From Blattamonas nauphoetae (lineage: Eukaryota; Preaxostyla; Oxymonadida): a stretch of 64,000 nucleotides of DNA. Positions within the stretch are counted from its first letter, which is position 1. Each line of letters opens with the position of its first letter. The position numbers and the translations under genes were made by a program. The notes under the pieces are model-generated. The model searched no databases, was not told where the DNA came from, and saw only the letters and a program-made list of their open reading frames with translations. Below, piece after piece: positions 11,290 to 21,910 of this stretch. The DNA is taken from positions 62,001-126,000 of the forward strand of contig JARBJD010000049.1 in assembly GCA_033064195.1 (NCBI GenBank), read 5' to 3'.

Positions 11290-13769
11290 TCAATTGTATT
11301 GACCACGTTCTGAAGAGAATGAAGAAATGAAGGGCAAACTAGCTCTGAGAATCTGAGCATTCTTCATCGAAAGCTCGCTCTGGAGTTCACTTGTGGTTCG
11401 ACGAAACGCTTCCCTCTCATCAATTAGCTTAGAAAGATAGGATTGCTGTGAGCGATGGCTCAGTGTGAGTTGAGATAAATGATTCTGGAGTTCAGCTCGC
11501 CTCATTTGGAGTCTAAAAACGTCGAACAAAGCGAGAAATACTGTTTTAGAGATCGTGAGAGATTCATGTTCTCCTGGGATAGCTGTTCTAGCTCTTGTGT
11601 GGCGTTTTCCATGCTGAAGGGATGATGTGGAAATGAACACACATCGTGGCAATGGAGCTCTTCTGTTCAGTGAGCATCCTCGAAGACTCGTCATTCTCTT
11701 TGCGCAGAGTGTCGATGAGAGAGTTGATTTCCTTTTGAAGTTCAGCCACGTTTTGTCGATAATCAGTTTCGATTTTCGCAAGCATCTTTTTGGCTGACCG
11801 GCGTGCCTCCTTTTCAATCTGAGAAGTGTTGTCTCTTTCGGCCTGCTCCATCTGCTCCTGACAGGATGAGTAAAACATGAAAATACGCGAAGTCGTGTTG
11901 CTGTTTTCCGCTCCTTGCCGATCTGACTCTTCAGAGAGTCGATCTCTTCCTTCAGTTTCTGAGTTGTCTCCTCATACGACGCAGTCTCCTCCGCACGAGT
12001 CTGGTTGAGTCTGAGAACACTTCCTGAAAGAGAGGGACAAACTCGGATAGCTCTGTGGTGGCAGACTCGATGTCCGATTTCAACTGTTTGATCATTGCTT
12101 CTTGTTGAGCGATGAGTTTGGCATCGCTTGACGAGATGGCAGGAGATTGTGCAGTTTGGGAGATCTGCTCCGAATCATACGAAACGTGGACAGACGACGC
12201 ATCCAGCTCGTCTCGGAGAGATCTGTCAAGTGAATGAAGAAGAAGAGAAACTGGTTGAGTTGCTTGATTTTCGTGAGTCTCGTGTTCAGCTGTCCGATCT
12301 GAAGGTGTTTCTGTTTCAGCTTCATTTGGAGAGGGAATAGCTCTGCTGAGAGTGACTGTGATGACTCGGCCAGAATCCTCTGAAGCTGGTGTTTGTGCTG
12401 CAGTTGCATTTCATTGATTGCAGATTGTGTTCGTTGGACCTCATCCAACGCCAATTTTTCGTCCAACACAGCTTGCTTCTGGTTGGCGTAGGCTCGTTGA
12501 ATCTGGGACGAGAAATGACGAGAAGAGGAAACTTCAAGTGTGTTCTTTCGGATCAGAGACTGCGCATCTTGCTCCTTTTCCTCTGCCTTCTTGATCCGCT
12601 CTTCCACAACTTGGAGGGACATTGAGAGGCGGTTGAACTCGTTTTCGAGTTGTTGGCGAGCGACGTCCTTCGTGACAGCGGTTTGTTTTTCAACTGCAAA
12701 AATGAGAAAAGAAAGGATACACACCCTCAACTTCTGATCTGAGTTTGAGGAGTTCCGCTGATGCCTGGAAAAAGAATAAAGGGAAAGAGCGAGACAGAAT
12801 CTGCTTCCGCAATTTGATCCCGATGATGCTCGATCTCTTCTTTCAATTCCTCGTTTTCTTCTTCACATTCTCTGAAGGTTTGAGATCAATGAAGACTATA
12901 TACACAAGTTGCGCTTCGAGGTCAGCATTTGAATCTTGAATTGACTCCAACTCTTTCTGAAGACTTTTTATTGATTTTTCTTTCTCTTTCGTCTATCCAA
13001 GGGTCAAAAAAAGAGAATAAGACGTCTTGTTCGATTTTTTGTCTCTTGATGTTCAGTGTTTGGATGGTATTCGTCTTCACTCCACAATCTGCTTCGATAT
13101 CAGCAGTCTTTTGCTGAAGATCATTCACTATTGCAATAATCAAAAATAAATATCACAAACCGTTGTTTTGGAGCTGAAAAAGTTCCAACTCTTTTTGCTG
13201 GACACTTTCCATGGCTTCTGAAATTTGTGTTTGAAATTCTTCCATAAATTGACGAAGCTGTTGTTCAATTTCTCTACTCTGTTGTCTGAAGGTCTCTATG
13301 ATTGCAAAGGAAATAGATACAGGTCCTTTTCAAGTTGTGTCTGTTCTGTGATCGCATTCTAAGTGACATGTTGGAAAAGATGGAAACTCACACCACAATG
13401 GCAGATCCACTCGATGTATCTTTGGCAGTCTGGAGTAGAAGGGCATAGTCCTCATTTAACTCATTGAACATGGTTTTTATATCCTCAATCTCTTCCTAAA
13501 CGTGACAATTGTTTGATGATGATCAAAAATTGGCAATGCAAGAGAATATCGGAGACAAATTGAAAACAAACATCTTTTTCCTTGATCATCTTTTGGAGAA
13601 GCTCTTCCTTTTCTTGAAATGGCGCAGCTATCGTTCTCTGAAGAGATGCGATATTGGATCGCTGATTGTTGTCAAATTTGAAAATAAATCCAGATAAAAC
13701 AACAGTACAGACACTGACAGATTGTGTTCCCTGCAATGGTGTTGAGAACACAGAAAGTGAATCACTCAT
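11290..13769 (-). CDS. Many-exon coiled-coil protein
   Basis: A minus-strand gene broken into at least a dozen small exons by introns of about 25-75 nt. Exon peptides with clear heptad character can be followed in order. Examples are LQRTIAAPFQEKEELLQKM (near 13.6 kb), REIEQQLRQFMEEFQTQI (13.25 kb), VNDLQQKTADIEADCG (13.1 kb), KSIKSLQKELESIQDS (12.95 kb), ECEEENEELKEEIEHH (12.85 kb), a long Gln/Glu/Lys exon around 12.3-12.6 kb, and a 3' part ending SSERGQYN before the TGA at 11290. The ATG at 13769 is the most upstream candidate. Almost the whole protein should be coiled coil, as in cytoskeletal, centrosomal or tethering proteins. Exact exon borders between 11.5 and 12.2 kb are not fully resolved, so the span is firmer than the internal structure. 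Confidence 0.65.
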
Positions 13770-14196
13770 TGGCAGGGAGGATGAATGAAGTGTGTTGGAG
13801 GACGGTTGGTCCTAAAAATGAACATATAATTATCATTCCAAATTACATACTTGGGGAAACGTGAATGATGAGATAGGTGGTTGATGCATGACAAAAGACG
13901 TCAGCTTCTGTCTGTGTTCGAAAAAAAAGATGAGGGGCACGAAGAGTAAAGTGGGTGTATCCCAGCATGAAAAATCAAGAAATCTGATTCTAAATAAATA
14001 GTGAAAGATTTATCCGCAGTTTAACGTCAATTAATCATCATTCATCTTGTTTCCTCACAAACCACAATTCATGATTTAGCCTCGGATCTCAGCTCTCTTA
14101 ATTCTTCTCCCACGCTCATTCTCCTATACTTTCGTCATCTTCTCCATCTCCCCTCTATATATCTGCTTTCGCCATATCCATCCAAAATCTCATTCA
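13770..14196. other. Divergent intergenic region
   Basis: This 427-bp gap lies between the starts of the coiled-coil gene (minus) and the surface-protein gene (plus). It should hold both promoters. I see no frame, tRNA or repeat in it. Pyrimidine-rich sequence (tcttctcccacgctcattc and similar) directly precedes the ATG at 14197. Confidence 0.45.
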
Positions 14197-17100
14197 ATGG
14201 GATCTCTGTCCATTTACCTCCTAATTTTTGCCTCTATTCGGTTTTCCTGTGCCGACCGTGGAGATATCATATCAGAACAATCACTTTCTCGGAATCAATC
14301 ACATTTTCAAAAGATTTTTCCGTCAAATCTCAGCAGATCATGTTCTGAGCAGTCAAATCTCACATCTGACAGATTACAATGTCTCGACGATCCAACCATA
14401 GCAAAGCATCTATTATTATCACAAGTTCCTCGAACAAATCACGATATATACGATGCATTATCCCACGATCAGAATGTCTCGTCACTCCAGTTCCACATAT
14501 CTGGGAAAATCAGGCGTTTTTATACTAATTATCATGTTTTGGTGAATACTACATCAAGAGCATTTGCTTCTGTTCAACAATCAGCCTCATTGACCCTCGA
14601 TAAGTTTCTATTCTCTCTCCCTGAGTCTGGAATCAACTCATCGCTAATTCTGGTGTCGGATGGGGATTTGTTGTTGTCAAACTGCTCCATGATTGGGGGA
14701 TTCCTGTCAGAACCGTTCATTTCTCTGTTAGGAGTCTCTTCGCTGTATATCACAGACTCCGACTTCTCGTCATCATTTGTTGAGGGTACCAAAGGCCTCG
14801 TATCATCATCCTCTACCAAACAGACCAACATTGTTATCTTCGACACCACTTTTAATTTTCTGACTTGCAATTTTTCACTGTTTACCTTTGAATCGATGAG
14901 TTCAACCATCCTCGGATCTTGTGCCTTCCAGAATGTTGTCTCGTCGACTTCTCCCATTCTTTCCATATCCAGAGTAGCAATGATTTCATTGATTTCTTGT
15001 TCATTCCTTTCCTGCTCGTCGCCCTCGCCTATTGCCTCATCGATCTATCTCTCACTCTCCGACGTCCGTCGTCTCTCCATCGCCGATCTCGTCGTCGTTT
15101 ATCCGACTTCTTCTCATCAGAAAGCGCCTCCGTTCCACATAGAGTCTCCATCCCTCTTCCGCACGAAATTTCAGTCAGATCAATCGTCACCGCTATTGAC
15201 GAACGATCTCTCAGAAACGGTGAGTGTGTCGTTCTCGAACACATCTTCTCCGAATACATCTCATCGGAACTTCTTCATTTTCGACACCAAAATCATCAAT
15301 TCTGTGGTTGACCACTCTTCATTTACGTCACACCACCTCTCGATGAGCCTGGCTTTGTCGAACGGAGCAGTGTATGTTTCGTGTGGGAATTTATCGTGCA
15401 TTCACCACGACGAGAACAGCTGTCTGTCTCAGGCTGATCCCTGTGCCTCACTCAACCTCGCTTTGACAAAAGTGGATTCGGGTCACCTAAACGTCTTTGT
15501 CTGCACGTCAGGACTTGTAACTGACACAGCAACGTTGAGCGATGCCATCGTCACTTCTCATGCCCACCCTGTTCGGGGGACACTGAACATCATTCAAACG
15601 TCAACTGTCAGCGGAAATGGTGGTCTGTTGGTGACGGAGAACTCGACTTCCTTGTCTTTCTTGGATGTGGTTCTCCATCAGCTGACTTACCCTATCCTCT
15701 TCCAGCAACTGCGTGGCTCTCTTTCTTTCTCGAATTGTTCCTTCTCTTCCTCAAACTTGTCCATTGCTGCCACACTTGTGTCTGTGTCATCCGGTGCCTT
15801 CTCTGCCTCAGGCGTCACTCTCCACTTTGAGAAGATCGCTGCAAAAGCCTTCACGTTTCTGCGCCCATCGTCGGTCTCCTTTGACGACGCTTCTTTTGCG
15901 TCGCTGCAGATCGCGCAGACCTTCATGGAGAGTTCGTATGCCACGTCATACGTCATCTTCAGCCTCAACAATCTTGGTATCGACACGTGTTCCACGCTGG
16001 ACCTCCAGTACCTCTTTTCTCTGTCTCGAGTCAACATGTCCATGACGAGCTCAAACATCACATCCCTTCTTACTTCAACGACACCAGCCTCGTCCTGCCA
16101 ATGGTCGACCGGCTGTATTTTCTTATCACAGTCTGTTGCTCACATCCAAGATAGTTCATTTTCGAAAATTGAGTTGGGAGCATTCGCAATCTTCTCGTCA
16201 ACTCTCACACTCACGAACATCACTTTCAAACTGAACGGCGTCTTGTTTGCATCACAAACTGGTCAACCGTCAAATGGGATGCGAAAGAACATTGCGTGCC
16301 TCGGAACATCGCAAGTGGAGGTGATGTCAATGTTTGGGGAATCTGAAGAAGATTCGGCGCTCTGGATAGACAATCGAGATTCTTGTCTTGTCTCTGTCAA
16401 CCAGCCATCAGCCAAGTTGCAGTCGTCGATGTTGTCTGACAGCATGAAACGAGTGTCATTCGGACTGTTCACACCGGTTTTGACATCCTTCGCACAAACC
16501 GATCAAAACTTCACGTTGTTTGGAGATAATTTCTATCCATGCTCTCTCTCTGTCGTCATGACAATCACAGAGAACTCGGGATCCAAAGAGACGGTCCTCT
16601 CATCCTGCTCAATCTTGTCTCTCACATCGCCAACCACCATCTCTTGTCAGTGTTCGGAGACCGATGTTGCAGGTGCTGCCCGTGGGGCCAGACAATACTT
16701 CATCAAAGTTTTCGCTGGAAACGATTCACAATCTTCGCAGTCATCGGCGTTGCTCATCAACAAAGCCAGCATCAACCGATTCAGAGCGGCAATCATCGTT
16801 ATCCCAATATTGTCGATTGTGATGGTTGCTTGTATTGTCATCATCTTCACATTAGGCCTCACCCTCCTCCACAGTCGGCAGAAAATGAGAGAAGCTAACG
16901 GTTATCTGGACGACCAGCTCGAACAGGAGCTCAGCGAACAGTATTCGATCACCGAGGACTACTCGGAGTCATACGACGTCCAGAGCTCACCTTTCACCCA
17001 TTCTTCAGGGAATCAGGTGTCGTCCTCGAACTCCCGATACGGATCAAGCTTTGTGGGCTCACTGAACAAGCCTTTGCACATCCCCGATTCCGTCAGCCGC

Positions 17101-18177
17101 AAATTCCCGTCTGCGTCACCAAGCTACTCCCACCATTCCAACATGTCATACCGTTCGGGAGTGTCGAGGGTATCGAGGAACAGTGTCCGATCTGGCCACT
17201 CTCGCAGAAGACCTTCAATCCAGGACCCTCTGTCGTACCTCGACCATCACTCTTTCCGTGATCAGCACTCATTCCGCGATCACCATTCATTCCGCGACCA
17301 GCACTCTTTCCGTGATCAGCACTCCTTCCGCGCTCCGCCTTCCAATCGGTCGAACTATTCCCTTCCGGGATCCATGTTCTCCAACATGTCGGTGTACTCC
17401 AAACCGGTGTCCGGGACGACATCGCAGCTCGACTCCAACATTCCATCGTTTACAGACTTTGGGTCGAGTATGCAGAGTGAGCACTCGTTTGGTCCATCAA
17501 TGGATGATCATCATGTGGAGTCCATCTCTCGCATTCTTGAATCCCTCTCGCTCCGTCCACATGAAACGATCTCTCAGACAAATCCCAGACTTCCGCCACA
17601 CATCCGAGTTGGAGTGGATATTCGGCCATTCTCGATCAGACAGGAAGCCCCATCTCTGACTGACGTCCCGTCACTTCTCTTCCCCAACACGATCAACATC
17701 CTCCCCTCAATGAACCGACCATCTGTCCACTCCTCCGAATCCTCCTCACAGCACTCGCAACCCTGGCGACCGACCAAGTTGCGCCACCACCCAACCCTCA
17801 CCAAGAACCGAGTTGCCAAGTTCAATTCGCGTCTTCCTCAGATCACAATCTCCAACAAAAATAAACCCAAACTCTTCCATTCTCATTCTTTCTCTAACCT
17901 TACGATTCGACATACGAAACCTCGGAAACATGTCTCTCGTTCGCCAACGGACTCGACATCCGCAGATCCTAACTCATCGTCGCAATCGACATTTGATGTT
18001 ATCCCGCTCGCCATCCAGAACATCTTATCGTCGATGACAATCCAACGGAGGAAGTACCAGCCGGAAAAACGAAAGCCTCCCAGATCATCGCAGGAGCGAC
18101 TCCCTATCCATGACAGGCGACATTCAATATCAGCCATCGTTCATTCGAAACTTCCGGAGGCTGACACCACTGTTTGA
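14197..18177 (+). CDS. Large type I surface membrane protein, beta-helix-like ectodomain
   Basis: Single-exon 1,326-residue protein. It has a signal peptide (MGSLSIYLLIFASIRFSCA, cut near residue 19). The Ser/Thr/Asn-rich ectodomain of about 840 residues has many short repeating hydrophobic strands, as in right-handed beta-helix (pectin-lyase-like) proteins. It includes a Cys-containing DPCASLNLAL segment. One transmembrane helix lies at about residues 864-892 (AAIIVIPILSIVMVACIVII), followed by a roughly 430-residue Ser/Arg/His-rich cytoplasmic tail. Large families of such proteins are known in oxymonads and some other parasitic or commensal flagellates, where their role (adhesion, surface coat) is unproven. 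The tail contains five tandem 18-bp repeats. Topology is read from the sequence; the fold is inferred from pattern only. Confidence 0.82.
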   Translation: MGSLSIYLLIFASIRFSCADRGDIISEQSLSRNQSHFQKIFPSNLSRSCSEQSNLTSDRLQCLDDPTIAKHLLLSQVPRTNHDIYDALSHDQNVSSLQFHISGKIRRFYTNYHVLVNTTSRAFASVQQSASLTLDKFLFSLPESGINSSLILVSDGDLLLSNCSMIGGFLSEPFISLLGVSSLYITDSDFSSSFVEGTKGLVSSSSTKQTNIVIFDTTFNFLTCNFSLFTFESMSSTILGSCAFQNVVSSTSPILSISRVAMISLISCSFLSCSSPSPIASSIYLSLSDVRRLSIADLVVVYPTSSHQKAPPFHIESPSLFRTKFQSDQSSPLLTNDLSETVSVSFSNTSSPNTSHRNFFIFDTKIINSVVDHSSFTSHHLSMSLALSNGAVYVSCGNLSCIHHDENSCLSQADPCASLNLALTKVDSGHLNVFVCTSGLVTDTATLSDAIVTSHAHPVRGTLNIIQTSTVSGNGGLLVTENSTSLSFLDVVLHQLTYPILFQQLRGSLSFSNCSFSSSNLSIAATLVSVSSGAFSASGVTLHFEKIAAKAFTFLRPSSVSFDDASFASLQIAQTFMESSYATSYVIFSLNNLGIDTCSTLDLQYLFSLSRVNMSMTSSNITSLLTSTTPASSCQWSTGCIFLSQSVAHIQDSSFSKIELGAFAIFSSTLTLTNITFKLNGVLFASQTGQPSNGMRKNIACLGTSQVEVMSMFGESEEDSALWIDNRDSCLVSVNQPSAKLQSSMLSDSMKRVSFGLFTPVLTSFAQTDQNFTLFGDNFYPCSLSVVMTITENSGSKETVLSSCSILSLTSPTTISCQCSETDVAGAARGARQYFIKVFAGNDSQSSQSSALLINKASINRFRAAIIVIPILSIVMVACIVIIFTLGLTLLHSRQKMREANGYLDDQLEQELSEQYSITEDYSESYDVQSSPFTHSSGNQVSSSNSRYGSSFVGSLNKPLHIPDSVSRKFPSASPSYSHHSNMSYRSGVSRVSRNSVRSGHSRRRPSIQDPLSYLDHHSFRDQHSFRDHHSFRDQHSFRDQHSFRAPPSNRSNYSLPGSMFSNMSVYSKPVSGTTSQLDSNIPSFTDFGSSMQSEHSFGPSMDDHHVESISRILESLSLRPHETISQTNPRLPPHIRVGVDIRPFSIRQEAPSLTDVPSLLFPNTINILPSMNRPSVHSSESSSQHSQPWRPTKLRHHPTLTKNRVAKFNSRLPQITISNKNKPKLFHSHSFSNLTIRHTKPRKHVSRSPTDSTSADPNSSSQSTFDVIPLAIQNILSSMTIQRRKYQPEKRKPPRSSQERLPIHDRRHSISAIVHSKLPEADTTV
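17242..17331 (+). repeat. 18-bp coding tandem repeat (DHHSFR / DQHSFR x5)
   Basis: Five in-frame 18-bp units in the cytoplasmic tail of the surface protein encode D(H/Q)HSFR. They vary at a few positions, mostly third codon positions and the Gln/His switch. Confidence 0.85.
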
Positions 18178-18495
18178 TTAATTTATTCAGTGATATCAGT
18201 AACTATTCTTCATTTAAACAGACTGTTATTCTCTTTGCTTTATTTTGTTGAATCAGTCGAGAATAGATAAACGAAAAAATGTTTCATTGATAGAGAGGTG
18301 GGAGGTTGTCGTTGGTGATGTCCCTAGCTTGAAAAATGGGTCTTGATCAAGAACCTTCAAGAATGATGCCAAGACTATATCTCATTTTCCTCGTCACAGT
18401 GATACTACTTTTCTCTTCCTATCGTCTCACCTTCGGTTCAGATGCTATCATTCCCTTATAACGTTGAAAAGCCGGTTTTAGAGTCGTCGTAGTCA
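18178..18495. other. Intergenic region upstream of the transposon
   Basis: This 318-bp stretch runs from the surface-protein stop codon to the target-site duplication of the transposon. I see no coding frame or RNA gene in it. Confidence 0.4.
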
Positions 18496-18504
18496 CGAAA
18501 ACAG
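18496..18504. repeat. Left target-site duplication of the MULE
   Basis: The 9 bases cgaaaacag are repeated exactly at 22680-22688, directly outside the two ends of the inverted repeats. Nine bases is the typical duplication of Mutator-like elements. A tenth matching base (g) follows on both sides and is assigned to the element's GAG terminus on the left. Confidence 0.85.
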
Positions 18505-19269
18505 GAGATGCGCAATTTTTTGGACACTTTTGATCGAATTCACCAGAATTTTGACACCTGAAATTTTCCACCAGAATTTGGACACTTTTGAGTTCTTAAA
18601 AACCAGAATTTGGACACCACCAGATCATGGACACCTCCGAAGACGGAGGTGTCAATTGATCAGTTTTGGGAATGGCAGACAAGTGAATGAGCAAAGAGAG
18701 AAGTGTCAAAATAGAGCATTAAAACAAAAAGCATCGAACTCGTGAATATAGACAAAGGGAAGTGAGTGGGTCAGGTTCGAGAAATATTCATGAAAATAGC
18801 GATGGAAAGAAGGCGTAGGATGCAAAGTGAAGGTAAAAATAAAGGAGAGATACAGCACAGAGCCCTCAGGAGGGTCATCGTGCACGCGAACGCATTGTCG
18901 TCTCTTCATCAGCAATCCAAAAGGATCTTTCATAATTCCTCATAATGAGATCTAAAGTGAGAAGTGAAGGTAAAAATAAAAGGAGACATACAGCACAGAG
19001 CCGTGATGAGGGTCAACATCCACGCGAACGCATTGTCGTCTCTTCATCAGCAATCCAAAAGGATCTTTCATAATTCCTCATAATGAGATCTAAAGTGAGA
19101 AGAGAAGGTAAAAATAAAAGGAGACATACAGCACAGAGCGGTGATGAGGGTCAACATCCACGCGAACGCATTGTCGTCTCTTCATCAGCAATCCAAAAGG
19201 ATCTTTCATAATTCCTCATAATGAGATCTAAAGTGAGAAGAGAAGGTAACAATAAGAGGAGACACACAC
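18505..19269 (+). repeat. Left terminal inverted repeat with internal 138-bp tandem array
   Basis: The outer 320 bp hold several short TGGACAC/TGACACC-type direct and inverted motifs, including a perfect small palindrome (acacctccgaagacggaggtgt). The inner part is an array with period 137, 138 and 138 bp, anchored on gaaggtaaaaataaa at about 18830, 18967 and 19105, with a partial, diverged fourth start near 19243. Such subterminal arrays can be transposase-binding sites in MULEs; that role is inference. Confidence 0.85.
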
Positions 19270-19349
19270 CATCGAGACAGGACTAGCTGCTTACGCGACA
19301 TTCCTGTCTGCTGTGTGTTTATTCGCATTTGATCTGAACCATTCTACTT

Positions 19350-21173
19350 ATGACATTCTTCCACCATCACTCCTACGATATTCACATCGGCCAATCGTTC
19401 AATTCTGATCGGGATGCGAAAGAATTTTTCTGGCTTTATGCGGCTTCGCATAGATTCTCTCCTCAGTTTAAAGTTCGAACAAATCAGAAAACTAGTTTGG
19501 GTACACCAAAACCAGACACCTTCGTAGTTTCCTGTCGGACATCGGAATGCCCCTTTCGAATCTTTCTGAAGAAAGATCAGGAACAGCGTTGGAAAATCGA
19601 AAATTGTCAGGATCAACACAAAAATACACCATGTGGCAAAAGTCCTCAGCTTCCTGCTGCCATTATCACCAATACCCTCCTCAAGAACCCTCCAAGCACC
19701 AGTTTCTGTTCTCGACAATCGACGAAAGAGCATATTTTTTCAACTTTTGGATCAGAAATTTCTCTCGAAGCATCACGCCTAATCAGAAAAGATGTCGAAG
19801 CTCATCGATCCATAACAATGGAAGAGGAATGGAGTCGATTACCATCGATTCTCTTCGAAATTTGTACTCAGAATCCAACCGCACATTTTACTGTCAATTC
19901 AATCGACAACATATTCGACAATTGTATTTTTGTAGTTCCTCATGGAAATACAATTCTCGAAAATTGTCTTCCAATGATATGTGTCGATGCCACATTCTTT
20001 TTTGAGTGGGAGTTTCAACAGTGTCTATTTTTGATGACAAGTGTGGATGCCCTCAGCCATGTTCACATCGTCAGTATGGGAATTTTTAATTCAGAAACAC
20101 AAAAAAATTGCCAAACTTTTTTTGAGTATTCAAAAGAACACCTTCAATCCCTGAACCAGCCGAGGGTGATCATCAGTGATCGTGGCTCTGCACTTGTTGC
20201 TGCGATTGCAACTTCATTTCCAACCTTCGACCACCACTACTGCGTGCATCACATCGCTACAAATCTAAAACATCACTTGAAGGATCAAGAGAAGGGAAAA
20301 GTGGAAGAAGCTGTATCCACGCTCTTTGCCGCTGCTCGAGCAGAAGATTCATTGAAGCACTCTCAAATCATGATGTCATTGGCTGAGAGAAATGGGGAGG
20401 CGTTTGCCTATTTAGATGGAATTGATAAAACAAAATGGACAGTGGCACATTTTCGCTTGCCATGTCTCGGCAGAATCACAAGTCAGACGGTCGAAATTCA
20501 GAACGCTCGTCTTCTCCCATTCCGAGAACTTCTTCCAACTTCATTCTTTCAGCGCTTCTACCTGCAATTACTCGAGAGTTGGGCTGGATTCCAAATGAAA
20601 GTCGGAAAACTCGTTCAAGATGTCCCTGATCCAGTAATTGAGGGAAATCTCTCGGAAATAAAGTCCTCAACAACACAAACAGTTCTTCAGGTCGACGCAA
20701 ATTCATTTCAAGTGACAGCAATGGACAAACAAGAAGGCTTTCCAGTCCACTTCAACAAAGGACATCTTGTATGTGAGTGCGTCCACAATCAATCGAGAGA
20801 ACTCCCATGCAGACATATTCTCGCTGTTTGTCACAAATTCGGACGGAGCAGTACAAACGAATACGCTCCGTTCTTTCGGACACAGTCCCTGGTAAACATT
20901 GCTCAATGCAATCTGCAGGGGATCAACGCGACACTACAAGAGCTTCCGGATAGCTCCATTCAACCTCCATCGAACCAAATCGCTCAAAAACAAAAGAAAC
21001 GAATTCTCAGTCAGGGAGAATGGGAAGAACCAATTCAAAGAAGAAGAGGACTCATTCATCGAAGGATGAGAGTCAGAAGAAAGCCAAAGAGAAGAAGAAG
21101 GCTCAGAAACTTGAGAAGAAAGCAAAAAAAAGACAAGGAGAAACTGAAGGAAGAAACAAGGACGAAAAATTAG
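19350..21173 (+). CDS. MULE transposase with SWIM zinc finger
   Basis: Intact 607-residue frame starting 80 bp inside the left repeat. The N-terminal 95 residues form a FAR1/WRKY-GCM1-like zinc domain (CRTSECPF, then NCQDQH). The MULE DDE core follows. It has the first Asp in ICVDATFF, the second in IISDRGSA, and the downstream YCVHHIATNLKHH block typical of the family. A SWIM finger (CECV ... LPCRHILAVC, pattern CxCxnCxH) lies near residue 475-495. The C-terminus is strongly Lys/Arg-rich. The protein should bind the terminal repeats and excise and insert the element. No intron is needed. I see no broken motif, although the third acidic catalytic residue cannot be assigned with confidence by eye. 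Confidence 0.92.
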   Translation: MTFFHHHSYDIHIGQSFNSDRDAKEFFWLYAASHRFSPQFKVRTNQKTSLGTPKPDTFVVSCRTSECPFRIFLKKDQEQRWKIENCQDQHKNTPCGKSPQLPAAIITNTLLKNPPSTSFCSRQSTKEHIFSTFGSEISLEASRLIRKDVEAHRSITMEEEWSRLPSILFEICTQNPTAHFTVNSIDNIFDNCIFVVPHGNTILENCLPMICVDATFFFEWEFQQCLFLMTSVDALSHVHIVSMGIFNSETQKNCQTFFEYSKEHLQSLNQPRVIISDRGSALVAAIATSFPTFDHHYCVHHIATNLKHHLKDQEKGKVEEAVSTLFAAARAEDSLKHSQIMMSLAERNGEAFAYLDGIDKTKWTVAHFRLPCLGRITSQTVEIQNARLLPFRELLPTSFFQRFYLQLLESWAGFQMKVGKLVQDVPDPVIEGNLSEIKSSTTQTVLQVDANSFQVTAMDKQEGFPVHFNKGHLVCECVHNQSRELPCRHILAVCHKFGRSSTNEYAPFFRTQSLVNIAQCNLQGINATLQELPDSSIQPPSNQIAQKQKKRILSQGEWEEPIQRRRGLIHRRMRVRRKPKRRRRLRNLRRKQKKDKEKLKEETRTKN

Positions 21174-21910
21174 GAACAATTCTAAAAACCTTTTCTCACA
21201 TTCACACAATTATGTATTATTGATAAGAATTCATCAAGAAACAAGGAGAAGTGAAAATCTCAAAGTTCATAACCTATATCGACACCGTCAGTCCAGTAAG
21301 TGTGTAGGCGCGATTGCGAGGATGCCCCATGATCAGTGTTGTTCCCACCGAATCTATGAGCTTGCAACATCTAAATGGGCACCTAGGGGCAGAGCCTCTA
21401 CGCCCTACACGAAATGGGCTCCCAACCCTGGACATCGGGACCTCACGTCAAGGATGAACTTCTGAGAGATCGAACACTTCTCCTGTGTTCTTCTATGGAA
21501 AGTGTCTATTTTTTGGTACCTTTATACCCAAAAATGAAAAATAGTGAATTGGGACAGATCAGTGGATCTCTTAACAAGAGAGTTTAAAGAGTTGGCAAGG
21601 GGTACAATAGGATGAAGGAATAGCGAGCGTCAGAGAGAGGTGGATTGTCCGAACCAGAGACAGACAGGGAGGCCAAACAGCGAAAATTGGTGAGTCGCAA
21701 TGGGGAGGATCACGCGAAAAACACCACAAATCGACCATCAATCAACATAGAAAAGAACGGGATGACTCACCAGTGTGTTTCTCCTCTTGGTTTTTCCGAC
21801 TGTCTTCATTTTAGAGCTCTTTCTACTTAATTACTGAGGATGGCAGTCGAAACGACGATGGATCGATAACAAAGGGGAGGGTTCGATAGTGACGCGTGAT
21901 ACGACCTGCC
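21174..21910. other. Non-coding 3' part of the MULE with a decayed repeat unit
   Basis: About 740 bp lie between the transposase stop and the right inverted repeat. I find no convincing frame. At about 21770-21826 the sequence (cagtgtgtttctcctcttgg onward to tttagagctc) resembles the start of the terminal-repeat unit at 21909. It lies about 139 bp from it, so it looks like a diverged extra copy of the 138-bp unit. The stretch 21300-21460 is richer in G and C than the rest of the element, with no identifiable origin. Confidence 0.5.

Noticed and set aside
18825-19260. Tandem 138-bp units as a CRISPR-like or satellite array
   Set aside because: The units are contiguous without spacers and mirror each other in the two transposon ends, so they are part of the terminal repeats.
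21220-21465. 81-residue frame 3' of the MULE transposase
   Set aside because: It has no similarity to known accessory MULE proteins, atypical composition and no supporting signals. It is treated as non-coding.
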